In this document: one piece after another, positions 42,457-50,954 of the stretch
Layout: every line of letters starts with the position of its first letter
Position numbering within the stretch: the stretch's first letter is position 1
The notes under the pieces: generated by a model
The model's input: the letters and a program-made list of their open reading frames with translations, nothing else
Told to the model about the DNA's origin: nothing
The model's database searches: none
DNA from: Muribaculaceae bacterium
GTDB lineage: Bacteria; Pseudomonadota; Alphaproteobacteria; Rs-D84
Direction of reading: 5' to 3'
NCBI GenBank assembly: GCA_023665245.1
Contig: JAMPEH010000009.1
Coordinates: 3,706-67,705 of the forward strand
DNA length: 64,000 nt
Translations under genes and position numbers: made by a program

Positions 42457-42756
42457 ATGAATCAACCGTCCAAATCCGCGACACAAAACGGACAAACAAG
42501 CGAAGAAGAAACTATAAAATCAAGGGAAAAGCTCCTGTCAGAACGTTTGAAAAAGCTTGAAGAGATGGAACAGGATGTGAAAGACAGGGAGCGTTTGCTC
42601 AAGGAAAAGGAAAAAGCCAAGAAGCAGGTGCTCCTCCGTCTCTCCCCCTCCCTTTGGCAAGAGCTTGCAAGCTGGGCGGACGAGGATTACCGCTCTATTA
42701 ACAGCCAGATAGAATTTCTTTTATCTGAATGTGTGCGAAAGCGAAAAAAAATTTAA
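42457..42756 (+). CDS. Coiled-coil protein with ribbon-helix-helix-like C-terminus
   Basis: A 99-residue protein. ATG 42457 is chosen, with AGGAG 7 bases upstream. Residues 15-55 are charged coiled coil (KLLSERLKKLEEMEQDVKDR). The C-terminus, VLLRLSPSLWQELASWADED then SINSQIEFLLSECVRKRKK, has the strand-helix-helix pattern of Arc/CopG DNA-binding proteins. It could bind the GATATCA-AAA-TGATATC operator as an autorepressor. That is inference. It is the last gene of the SPFH operon, with no obvious terminator before the asparaginase gene. Confidence 0.78.
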   Translation: MNQPSKSATQNGQTSEEETIKSREKLLSERLKKLEEMEQDVKDRERLLKEKEKAKKQVLLRLSPSLWQELASWADEDYRSINSQIEFLLSECVRKRKKI

Positions 42757-42825
42757 GTATCTGCCTTGTTATATAAAACATTTTTTTAGACATACTGATT
42801 ATATATACGAAAAACGGAGGTTGAC

Positions 42826-43812
42826 ATGAATATTCTTGTGATATTTACAGGCGGGACAATATGTTCATCCGTCAATGACGGATATATCAATACAAACGAG
42901 ACAGGAAAAGACAGGTTGATACAGGAATATAAGAAGCTCCACGCATCAGATACGGAACATATTTATTTTACAACGGAAACGCCATATTATATTCTCAGTG
43001 AAAATTTAAATGGTTCACATATCAATAAGCTGGCAGACTGCATTGACAAGGCTGTTCTGGGTACAGAACATGATGGGATTATAGTCACACATGGTACTGA
43101 CACGCAGCAGTATATGTCCGCTGCACTCTCCTATCTTTTCCCGAATTTGCAAATACCTGTTGTGCTTGTATCCAGCAATTACATCCTTGACGATGACCGT
43201 GCAAATGGTATTGCAAACTTTTCTGCCGCTGTTGACTTTATAAAGGAATGTTCCAATTGTCAGCAAACAGTGCATCACGGTGTTTATGTTGCTTACAAAA
43301 ATGAAAATGAAGCAGCCGTTATTCACTATGGAACAAGGCTTCTGCCCCATATGCCATACAGTGACAGATTATACAGCATAGAGCAAAATTCCCACTCATG
43401 TAACAAGCAAATTGACATATACAACTATTTAAGCGGTCATCCCCGCTATACGGAAGCTTCCCCTGTTATGTATATCCGTCCTGTCCCGGGGCAACAGTAC
43501 ACTGACGTTCCTGGTTATGTTCGTGCCATTCTTTTGGACAGCTTCCATTCAGGAACATTATGTACAAGGGATGCAAGCTTTCAAAACATGCTTCTTGATG
43601 CCGCAAAAAGAGAAATCCCTATATTTTTAACAGGTGCCGAAGATAGAACCGGCTATGAAAGCACCCGAATATATAAGGATTTGTCTATATCAGTTTTGCC
43701 AAAGGCATCCCCTGTATCCATGTACATGAAGCTGTGGTTGCTCGTTTCCATGAGCTGCGAAACCATTTCTGACTGTATGGGCACGCCAGTCTGCCATGAT
43801 ATTGTAATTTAA
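42826..43812 (+). CDS. L-asparaginase
   Basis: A 328-residue asparaginase/glutaminase family enzyme. The two nucleophile motifs are present: FTGGTICSSV at the N-terminus and IIVTHGTDTQQY near residue 88. There is no signal peptide, so it is the cytoplasmic type I enzyme, which hydrolyses Asn to Asp and ammonia. GGAGG is 6 bases before the ATG. It is just 70 bases after the SPFH operon and may be read through from it. It converges with the DUF285 gene with only 8 bases between. Confidence 0.92.
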   Translation: MNILVIFTGGTICSSVNDGYINTNETGKDRLIQEYKKLHASDTEHIYFTTETPYYILSENLNGSHINKLADCIDKAVLGTEHDGIIVTHGTDTQQYMSAALSYLFPNLQIPVVLVSSNYILDDDRANGIANFSAAVDFIKECSNCQQTVHHGVYVAYKNENEAAVIHYGTRLLPHMPYSDRLYSIEQNSHSCNKQIDIYNYLSGHPRYTEASPVMYIRPVPGQQYTDVPGYVRAILLDSFHSGTLCTRDASFQNMLLDAAKREIPIFLTGAEDRTGYESTRIYKDLSISVLPKASPVSMYMKLWLLVSMSCETISDCMGTPVCHDIVI

Positions 43813-43819
43813 CTTACAA

Positions 43820-44674
43820 TTACTGTTCGGCAAGCAGCTTCTTCATGTATGCAAAGTCCTCACATTTTTCAGGATCAACGGTTTCATTGTTTATGACACT
43901 GTCCGTAAACATCAGCTTTGTATTTACGCCTTCATTTATCTTGAACGCATTTCCAAAGTCAAATTTTCCTGAAAATACCGTTTCATAAAACATGTGGTCC
44001 ATGCTCTTTACTGATGACGTATCAAAGGTATCGGGAAGCCTAAAGTTTTTTGGAACCCTGCACTCCGAAAACATGAAGTCCATTTCCTCCACCTTACTTG
44101 TATTAAAATTGTCATTTAAGGTGAATTTTTCAGGAAGTACACACTCATAAAACATGTATCTCATATCACGCACATTGTTTGTCGTAAATCTTTCACTAAT
44201 TGTAAACACATCAGGAAGTATGCTTCCCGCAAACATAAGGTTCATATCAACAATATCCTTCGTGTTGAAGAGTGTATCAAGCTTGAAATTTTCAGGCAGG
44301 GTTGTCCAGGAAAACATACCGCAGCAGCTACTTGAATTTATCGGAACCTCAAACCTGCCGCCCTTGTAATCATCCTTATTAAATTTGAGAATTTTCTTAC
44401 CCTTCCAGTTTTTGTCAGGACGAAATTGCACAGGATTATAGAGAACCCAGTTCTTATTTCCTGTTCCTTCCTGAAACCATTCATAATTATTTAAGCCGAT
44501 TGTCTGCTTAAATACATCCCTTTCTGTCAAATCATCAGTATATACAAAATGAGAACTGCCCTCATAAACAATATGTGTATATCCAATGCTCTCATAGCGT
44601 TCGATATCTTCCTTACTTGCTATGCCCCTACTTATTTTTTTGCCGCTCCCTGAGCCCTTTAGTGAAAATGCCAT
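43820..44674 (-). CDS. DUF285-type LRR repeat protein
   Basis: A 284-residue protein with repeats of the DUF285/BspA-related kind. Repeating units are MDFMFSECRVPKNFRLPDTF, MRYMFYECVLPEKFTL and MDHMFYETVFSGKFDF, about 24 residues each, in the second half. In contrast to surface relatives it has no signal peptide. The N-terminal 90 residues are a distinct unrecognised domain. GGAGG precedes the ATG. Function is unknown; binding of proteins through the repeat face is likely. Confidence 0.8.
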   Translation of the reverse strand: MAFSLKGSGSGKKISRGIASKEDIERYESIGYTHIVYEGSSHFVYTDDLTERDVFKQTIGLNNYEWFQEGTGNKNWVLYNPVQFRPDKNWKGKKILKFNKDDYKGGRFEVPINSSSCCGMFSWTTLPENFKLDTLFNTKDIVDMNLMFAGSILPDVFTISERFTTNNVRDMRYMFYECVLPEKFTLNDNFNTSKVEEMDFMFSECRVPKNFRLPDTFDTSSVKSMDHMFYETVFSGKFDFGNAFKINEGVNTKLMFTDSVINNETVDPEKCEDFAYMKKLLAEQ

Positions 44675-44717
44675 TGTGTGCCTCCTTACATTTCTTCTTT
44701 CATATATTATATACCAA

Positions 44718-46088
44718 TTATTTCTCTATTACATTAAAAATCTTTTCATCCACTGTCTCTGTTTTTTCCTGCTTTCTCATATAAATATACATCACTACGC
44801 ATATACAAGCCGATACAAATGAGCCTGCAGGTGCCGCCCAGCCCATCGGGTACAAAGTATCGGGAAACAACTTCGATACCAGATATGCCCCCGGTATTCT
44901 TATTGCTAAGGCTGATATGATGTTATGGATAAAGGAATACACCGACCTGCCACACGCACAAAAATATCCACTGAAGCAAAAATGGATTGCCGCCAAAGCA
45001 CAGTCAAATACATAGGACTTGAGATACTGCACACCCATGCGGATTACATCCCTGTCATCCGTAAACAAATCAACAATCGCAGGCGATGCAAACTGGCAGA
45101 TAATACTGAATAAAATCCCAAATGCAACCGTTATTATAATTCCAAACCTGAGTGTTTCCCTTGCTCTTTTATGTAAGCCTGCCCCTATGTTTTGTGCCGC
45201 AATTGCAGAGATTGCCGCAAGCATTGCAGACGGAATCAGAAACAAAAAGCCAATTATTTTTTCCACAATTCCAACAGCCGCAGAGACAATCAACCCTCTC
45301 CTGTTCGCAATTATCGTTATGATAATAAACGATATCTGAATAAATAAATCCTGAACCGACACAGGTATCCCAACTTTAAATATGTAAGCTATAACATCTT
45401 TATCTATCATGAAATCTGTCGGTGTAAGTTTTATGCCAATATCCCTTTTTAGCAGCACAATCAGTGCCACTATAACACTGATTGTCTGGGATATCACGGT
45501 TCCAAGTGCGGCACCCGCTGCCCCCATATCAAGCTGTCCAATCAGGACAACATCTATCAGAACATTAAACACACATGCGACAGCAACAAAATACATCGGA
45601 CTTTTCGAGTCCCCCAAGCCTCTTAAAATACAGCTTATAATATTGTATGCCGTAATAAACGGAATTCCTGCAAAGCAAATCATAAGATATGTTTTCGTCT
45701 GACCAACCGCCTTGTCAGGTGTTGACATCAAGGTCACGATTCCGTCCGAACAAAGGAGCAGCACTCCCGTCATTATGATGGATACAAGCAAGAATATTGT
45801 CACCGTGTTGCCGATTGCCCTGGCGGCACGTTTTTCATTTCCCGCACCGACAGACTGGCTAATCATAACAGTTGAACCCATGGCAAGCCCTACAATGACA
45901 AGCGTAACCATGTGCATGACCTGACTTCCTACGGATACCGCTGAGCTGCTGTCCGCACCATTGTATTGCCCTACAATAAATAAATCCGCCAATCCGTAAA
46001 ATGTCTGCAGAAAGCTTGACAGAAGATACGGCAATGAAAATAATATAAGATTTTTCAGTACACTCCCTTTTGTAAGATTCGACTGCAT
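44718..46088 (-). CDS. MATE family multidrug efflux transporter
   Basis: A 456-residue membrane protein with twelve hydrophobic helices. The N-terminal MATE signature is LFSLPYLLSSFLQTFYGLAD, with VSVGSQVMHMVTLVIVGLAM following. The two six-helix halves and ILRGLGDSKSPMYFVAVACV are typical of the DinF/NorM superfamily. It exports cationic drugs or metabolites in exchange for Na+ or H+. It is monocistronic with GGAGAGG upstream. The substrate is not known. Confidence 0.93.
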   Translation of the reverse strand: MQSNLTKGSVLKNLILFSLPYLLSSFLQTFYGLADLFIVGQYNGADSSSAVSVGSQVMHMVTLVIVGLAMGSTVMISQSVGAGNEKRAARAIGNTVTIFLLVSIIMTGVLLLCSDGIVTLMSTPDKAVGQTKTYLMICFAGIPFITAYNIISCILRGLGDSKSPMYFVAVACVFNVLIDVVLIGQLDMGAAGAALGTVISQTISVIVALIVLLKRDIGIKLTPTDFMIDKDVIAYIFKVGIPVSVQDLFIQISFIIITIIANRRGLIVSAAVGIVEKIIGFLFLIPSAMLAAISAIAAQNIGAGLHKRARETLRFGIIITVAFGILFSIICQFASPAIVDLFTDDRDVIRMGVQYLKSYVFDCALAAIHFCFSGYFCACGRSVYSFIHNIISALAIRIPGAYLVSKLFPDTLYPMGWAAPAGSFVSACICVVMYIYMRKQEKTETVDEKIFNVIEK

Positions 46089-46203
46089 ACTGCCTCTCCT
46101 AATTTTAAAACAATGAAATGGGCGATTGCAAAACTAAGTTTTAATAATAAGACGTTTCGCAATTGTCAATTATTATAGTATAACACAAAATTGGCAAATA
46201 GGC

Positions 46204-46231
46204 TTGAAAACCTTGTAAATTATGCGATAAT
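46204..46231 (+). promoter_or_regulatory. Promoter of the YlmH-like gene
   Basis: TTGAAA at 46204-46209 and GATAAT at 46226-46231 with a 16-base spacer, about 30 bases before the start codon. Confidence 0.65.
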
Positions 46232-46261
46232 GTGTGTTAATACAAGCTCCTTGGAGGTATT

Positions 46262-47026
46262 ATGGACGAATTGCAAATATTAAAGGCGCATATTTTGGAC
46301 CTTGCCAAAAAAGCATACAGACAAAATATATATACATACACAGGCTTTTTGAATACCAGCGAACTGGCGGTTCTTTACTCTCTTGGCAGTGAGCTTGACG
46401 GCATTGATTTTGAAGCAAATGGCGGGTACGAAATGGCAGAGCGTCAGATGGTCCGCTTTGGCTCACCTGCAATGTTCGGATATGACGAGCCATGGCGGCT
46501 GACAATATTAAAAGCAACACCACTGGTAGAAAAGTTTGCCGACACATTATCCCATAGGGATTTTCTTGGTGCCCTTATGAATCTTGGCATAGAGCGGAGT
46601 GTCCTTGGCGACGTTATCATAAAAGAAAACAGGGATGCCTTTATTATTTGCCAGAACAGCATGGCAGAATATATAACCGAAAACCTTACAAAGGTAAAGC
46701 ATACAAGCATACAGTGTCTTCCCGTCAACAGTGAGGAGGACTTAAATGCCCTGAAACCAACGCTTATTGATATTGACATTACCGTTGCCGCTCCACGCTT
46801 TGATGCCGTTGTCGCAGGTGCAATCCGATGCTCACGGAAGGAAGCCCATGCCATGTTTATTACAGGCAAGGTAACCTTAAACGGGATGCCATGTGAACGA
46901 AACAGCATGGCTCTGAAGGAGGGAGATATATTTTCCATCCGGGGATATGGCAAATTCCAATACGCAGGCTGCGGACATGAAACACGAAAGGGAAGGATTT
47001 ATGTCCACTTAAAGCAATACAAGTAA
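46262..47026 (+). CDS. ylmH: YlmH-like S4-domain RNA-binding protein
   Basis: A 254-residue protein. The N-terminal part has GGYEMAERQMVRFG, as in YlmH. LGALMNLGIERSVLGDVIIK near residue 105 is the family hallmark. The C-terminal S4 RNA-binding domain (RFDAVVAGAIRCSRKEAHAM to GDIFSIRGYGKF) follows. Bacterial YlmH can act on stalled large ribosomal subunits and is linked to cell division genes. Here it is a lone gene, outside the usual divisome/ylm cluster. GGAGG is 5 bases before the ATG. Confidence 0.9.
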   Translation: MDELQILKAHILDLAKKAYRQNIYTYTGFLNTSELAVLYSLGSELDGIDFEANGGYEMAERQMVRFGSPAMFGYDEPWRLTILKATPLVEKFADTLSHRDFLGALMNLGIERSVLGDVIIKENRDAFIICQNSMAEYITENLTKVKHTSIQCLPVNSEEDLNALKPTLIDIDITVAAPRFDAVVAGAIRCSRKEAHAMFITGKVTLNGMPCERNSMALKEGDIFSIRGYGKFQYAGCGHETRKGRIYVHLKQYK

Positions 47027-47066
47027 GGCATCTGCATAAAGATTGTGTATAAATATAATTTCTAAG

Positions 47067-47096
47067 TTTACAATAATAAACATATTATGTTAGAAT
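47067..47096 (+). promoter_or_regulatory. Promoter of the CorA-like gene
   Basis: TTTACA at 47067-47072 and TAGAAT at 47091-47096 with an 18-base spacer, about 38 bases before the start codon. Confidence 0.6.
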
Positions 47097-47134
47097 AACA
47101 AGAGTGGGGTCAGCCCTGCGGAAAGGAGCAGAAT

Positions 47135-48076
47135 ATGATTAGCAAATATATATCCGAACACGGAACATTAAAAGAAACACCGGAAAACATCAACGGAATG
47201 TGGATTAACCTCACTGCTCCCACCCAAGAGGAAACCCTTGAAATTTCAAAGCAGTATGACATTGACCTTACCGATGTAAGGGCAGCACTTGATGAGGAGG
47301 AGTCATCACGTGTCGATGTAAATGATAATTATGTACTGATTATCTTTGATATTCCAACCGTGGAAATCAGACACAATCAGGAGGCATATACAACAATCCC
47401 CCTCGGCATCATATGGACCGAGGAAGCAATCATTACTGTCTGCTCCGCCGAGACACCTGTACTGAAGCATTTCCTGACCAATTCCATCCGTGATTTCACG
47501 ACAAAAAAACAGGTCAGATTTACGTATCAGATTTTGTATAGGACAAACACACTTTATCAGTCCTATCTTCGCATTATTGACAGACGCAGGCTTGAGATGG
47601 AGGAGTGCATGGGCGGTGCCACTGAGGATGCCGACATCATAAACCTCCACGAAATGGAATCCAACCTTGTATACTTTGATACATCCCTGCGTGCCAACCG
47701 TCTGATTGTTGACAGACTGACCAGATACAGCGGTGTCAAAAAGTTTCCGGAGGACCAGGAGCTTTTGGATGACCTCATCATCGAAAATCAACAGGCAATC
47801 GAAATGACCCAGATTTACCGTGATATTTTAAAGGGTACCAGAGAGCTGATGACTACAATTATCAACAACCGCCTTAACAACATAATGAAATATCTTGCAA
47901 GTATTACCATTGTTATGGCTATCCCTACCATCATATCCGGTCTGTTCGGTATGAATGTAGATGGCAGATGGATGCCTTTTTCTACTACCCCTTACGGCTT
48001 CGGTATTATTTGTGGAATTACTGCACTTATATGTGCCATTGTTCTTGTTGTGTTGCGGAAGCGGAAGATGCTGTAG
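47135..48076 (+). CDS. CorA-family divalent cation transporter
   Basis: A 313-residue protein. The large cytoplasmic N-terminal domain carries FDIPTVEIRHN and long helices. Two C-terminal transmembrane helices surround the selectivity loop GLFGMNVDG (the GMN motif). CorA proteins form pentameric Mg2+ (or Co2+/Ni2+) channels. AAAGGAGC precedes the ATG. There is no recognisable Mg2+ riboswitch in the short leader. It ends beside a response-regulator remnant on the other strand. Confidence 0.93.
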   Translation: MISKYISEHGTLKETPENINGMWINLTAPTQEETLEISKQYDIDLTDVRAALDEEESSRVDVNDNYVLIIFDIPTVEIRHNQEAYTTIPLGIIWTEEAIITVCSAETPVLKHFLTNSIRDFTTKKQVRFTYQILYRTNTLYQSYLRIIDRRRLEMEECMGGATEDADIINLHEMESNLVYFDTSLRANRLIVDRLTRYSGVKKFPEDQELLDDLIIENQQAIEMTQIYRDILKGTRELMTTIINNRLNNIMKYLASITIVMAIPTIISGLFGMNVDGRWMPFSTTPYGFGIICGITALICAIVLVVLRKRKML

Positions 48077-48080
48077 TCAC

Positions 48081-48190
48081 TCCTGATGCAGCACTCGGTT
48101 TCCACTTCCCCTGCCCTAATGCACGACAAAACCCAAGTGCCAAGGATTCATCGTCTTCAATAATGAATACTATTTTTGATAATCTTCGAA
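48081..48190 (-). pseudogene. Response-regulator receiver fragment
   Basis: On the minus strand one frame reads RRLSKIVFIIEDDESLALGF and then CRALGQGKWKPSAASG, running into the end of the CorA gene. VFIIEDDESLALGF is the beta1 strand and acidic pair of an OmpR-type receiver. There is no start codon (a stop lies 3 codons before) and the phospho-Asp part is gone. It is a short remnant of a two-component gene. Confidence 0.6.
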
Positions 48191-48198
48191 TCCATTAA

Positions 48199-48537
48199 TT
48201 TCACAAAAAAATCACTTGTAAATATTACACGCATGTATTAGTATATTTTAAAGCATTGTATTCTATTTTACATTGTGGCTTAGCCAATCTTTGACTAATC
48301 TGTTATCAAATAAACTTCGATGCTTTATTTCACAATTAGGCAGCGGAGTGCTGTTTGAGAATAAAATTTGGATTGAAAGGTTAGCCTACGCCAAAATACA
48401 TGCACAGATTCAAAGAGTGTAAACGCACTTTATTCAGAAGTTTAAAGCAGTCTTGTATATATTGACTTTCGATACAAAATGTATTTGTTCAAAAATCTTC
48501 TCTGTCTGATGTAATTACTGTCAAGGGAGGAAATTGA
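48199..48537. other. AT-rich intergenic region before the Rpn gene
   Basis: There is no supported gene in 339 bases. TTGACT near 48464 may belong to a promoter for the Rpn gene, but the -10 is unclear. The stretch should mark an insertion or deletion scar, given the remnant beside it. Confidence 0.4.
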
Positions 48538-49386
48538 ATGAACAAAAACGAAAACAAAAAGAGAACTGCCAAAAACTTTGAGGAACTGGAACTAAAGGAT
48601 GATTTCATGTTTGGGGTTATTATGAGAGAACCCAAGTACTGCAAGCCGTTTCTGGAAACAATACTTGGCATAAGCATATCCGACATAGAATATCCGAGAA
48701 CACAGGCAATCATAGCCCTTGCGGCAGATGCAAAGTCTGTCCGTTTGGATGTTTATGTTGAAGATGACAAAAGTACGGTATATAATATAGAAATGCAGGT
48801 ATCCGTAAATAAAAATCTGCCAAAGCGTTCAAGATATTATCAGGGAATGATAGACCTTAACGTACTGGAAAAAGGTGAGGACTACCAAGACTTAAAACGG
48901 AGCTTTGTCATTTTTATCTGCACCTTCGATTTATTCGGCAAGGGCAGGCATATTTACACATTTGAAAACCGATGTTTACAGGATTACGAAATCGGTCTTG
49001 GCGATGAGACGACAAAAGTCATATTAAACACAAAAGGAACCATGGACGATGTAACACCTGAAATGAAACGATTGCTTGATTACATAGACGGGCAGGCGGC
49101 ATCGGATGAATTTACAAAAGAACTGGAAACGGCAGTCAAATCCGTTAGAAGCAATGAGAAATGGAGGCTGGAATATATGACGTTAGAAATGCATTATCAG
49201 GAAAAATACGAAGAAGGCGTAGAGGATGGTATTGAGCAGGGTTTAGAGCAAGGTATCAAACAGTGTGCAGAACAGTTAGCCATAAAAATGCTGAAAGCTG
49301 ATAAATTGTCTATTGCGGAAATTTCCGAATACTCGGGGCTTACCATCGAACAGATAACAGGACTAAAAGCTGAAATTTCTAAATAA
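48538..49386 (+). CDS. Rpn/PD-(D/E)XK nuclease family protein
   Basis: A 282-residue protein of the recombination-promoting nuclease (Rpn, also called PDDEXK transposase-like) family. The N-terminus has DDFMFGVIMREPKYCKPFLE. The nuclease core is VRLDVYVEDDK then YNIEMQVS (active-site Asp and E-x-Q). The C-terminus contains a Gly/Glu/Gln repeat (GVEDGIEQGLEQGIKQ) typical of these proteins. Rpn proteins cut DNA and promote RecA-independent recombination, and they can act in phage defence; family copies spread horizontally. A strong ribosome-binding site (GGGAGG) and a terminator frame it. Confidence 0.92.
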   Translation: MNKNENKKRTAKNFEELELKDDFMFGVIMREPKYCKPFLETILGISISDIEYPRTQAIIALAADAKSVRLDVYVEDDKSTVYNIEMQVSVNKNLPKRSRYYQGMIDLNVLEKGEDYQDLKRSFVIFICTFDLFGKGRHIYTFENRCLQDYEIGLGDETTKVILNTKGTMDDVTPEMKRLLDYIDGQAASDEFTKELETAVKSVRSNEKWRLEYMTLEMHYQEKYEEGVEDGIEQGLEQGIKQCAEQLAIKMLKADKLSIAEISEYSGLTIEQITGLKAEISK

Positions 49387-49411
49387 TAGTATTTACAAAT
49401 ACAAACAATAA

Positions 49412-49440
49412 GGCAGGCGATTTTCCGCCTGCCCGTTTTT
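49412..49440 (+). terminator. Terminator of the Rpn gene
   Basis: GGCAGGCG pairs with CGCCTGCC around 6 bases, followed by GTTTTT. It is 2 bases from the end of the converging cohesin-LRR gene and may serve that gene too. Confidence 0.85.
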
Positions 49441-49442
49441 CA

Positions 49443-50936
49443 TTACTTATATTTTACGTTTTTCCCTACACCTTTACTCTTTAACAGCTTCTTGTATGCA
49501 GCTTTTTTGCTCTTTGGAACCTTGATAGCAGCCTTGGCATTGATTCCCTTGAACGCATTGGAACCGATATTTGAGCTTTTCAGCTTGGTTGTCTTTATTG
49601 TAATGCTCTTTAGCTTCTTACAGCCATAGAATGCCTGCTTGCCTATTTTCTTTACGTTTTTAGGTATTGTAACACTTGTTAAAGCCGTACACTTGCTAAA
49701 TGCACCATTACCTATCTCAGTTACATTTGTCCCGATTGTAACTTTTTTAAGCTTCTTATTTCCTTTAAAAGCATTGGTTCCTATTGCTGTCACTTTATAA
49801 GTTGTCTTTCCCAGCTTCACCGTTGCAGGAACCTTGATTGACGTTGCCTTTGAGCTTGCCTTCATATAAGTCACTGTGTTTTTTCCCGTAACCTTGTATG
49901 TAACACCTGATACTTTACACTTATCTCCCTGTTCAGGTTCTCTGATGCGGAAGCTGCATGTTGTGCTTGCCTCGTCATACAAACCCGTTTCTGCAACTGT
50001 AGCCTTCAGGTAATATGTTCCCTGATACACTGGTTTTTTCGTTGTATATGGTCCTGACGGGTTTTGTGCATATGTATATGTGACCTTACCTTTTCCTGTA
50101 TTCCCATACAGTTTAGGCACGGATGCTTTTTGTCCATATTTATAATCAGACATCGTTACAGCCAATGTTTTCAATTTTTTCTTTGTGTTTGCAGCAGTAG
50201 CCGTAAATACCTCGGGCTTTATCTCCGCAGCAACGCAGCTTATCCCCGCATAGCTTTCTGTATATGTGCCTGATGGATTTGCAGATATTTTTATTGAACC
50301 TTCTCCCAGTGGTGCATTGGATTTGCAATAGAAAGTTATAGTACAGACATTACCTGTTTTTGTTGTCTTTTCCGTACCTGTCCATATAATTTTAATTTCA
50401 TTTGTTTTGGAAATATCTATATTGTCATTTTTCTCTCCTGCACCGAATACTTCCGAATACTCCACACTTACAGGTACAAAACGCTCCTTATCGTAAACGA
50501 CATTCAGTTCCATTCCCATAATACCGCAATTTTTGCTAAGAACTATAGGTACAACAAGATTTTCTCCCCGACGGACATTTTTTACTTCCGTACTTATTAC
50601 AGGCTTATCATAAACCTTTACCTCCACTTGTGTACTTACTGTTTTTCCTGCCTGAGAATACTGAATCATTACCTGCTTCGTTCCTGCAGTTGTAAAATCA
50701 TACTTGACATCATAACCGTCTGAAATTATGTTTACATTTCCATCACTATATTCTACCGTAAGCCTCATTCCACGTGTATCAAAGCTATCTCCAACACAAT
50801 ATTCCAATACCTTAGGGTTACTTAATACTTCTATGCTCACAGGTGCTGCCTCTGCCGCATAAACATTTGCACCTGAAAATATTGCTGCAACAATGATAGA
50901 CAGCATCAATATGTTGGAAATTATTGTTTTTTTCAT
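49443..50936 (-). CDS. Secreted cohesin and BspA-LRR protein
   Basis: A 497-residue exported protein. The signal peptide ends near residue 28 (ANVYAAEAA). A Big_3-type Ig domain is at about 30-110 (VLEYCVGDSFDTRGMRLTVE). A cohesin-like domain is at about 112-245: GENLVVPIVLSKNCGIMGME, then LNVVYDKERFVPVSV and ITFYCKSNAPLG. This is the beta-sandwich that binds dockerins. A linker and BspA LRR_5 repeats (IGTNAFKGNKKLKKVTIGTN) fill 360-497. The last 70 residues are nearly identical to the end of the 57401 product. It is the last gene of the six-gene operon, 18 bases after the anchored cohesin gene. It should bind the dockerin of the 1810-residue hydrolase. Confidence 0.85.
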   Translation of the reverse strand: MKKTIISNILMLSIIVAAIFSGANVYAAEAAPVSIEVLSNPKVLEYCVGDSFDTRGMRLTVEYSDGNVNIISDGYDVKYDFTTAGTKQVMIQYSQAGKTVSTQVEVKVYDKPVISTEVKNVRRGENLVVPIVLSKNCGIMGMELNVVYDKERFVPVSVEYSEVFGAGEKNDNIDISKTNEIKIIWTGTEKTTKTGNVCTITFYCKSNAPLGEGSIKISANPSGTYTESYAGISCVAAEIKPEVFTATAANTKKKLKTLAVTMSDYKYGQKASVPKLYGNTGKGKVTYTYAQNPSGPYTTKKPVYQGTYYLKATVAETGLYDEASTTCSFRIREPEQGDKCKVSGVTYKVTGKNTVTYMKASSKATSIKVPATVKLGKTTYKVTAIGTNAFKGNKKLKKVTIGTNVTEIGNGAFSKCTALTSVTIPKNVKKIGKQAFYGCKKLKSITIKTTKLKSSNIGSNAFKGINAKAAIKVPKSKKAAYKKLLKSKGVGKNVKYK

Positions 50937-50954
50937 ACTGCATCCTACCTCCTA

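Noticed and set aside
47306..47791. 161-codon minus-strand frame inside corA
   Set aside because: It is antisense to an intact CorA gene with the GMN motif, and there is no ribosome-binding site.
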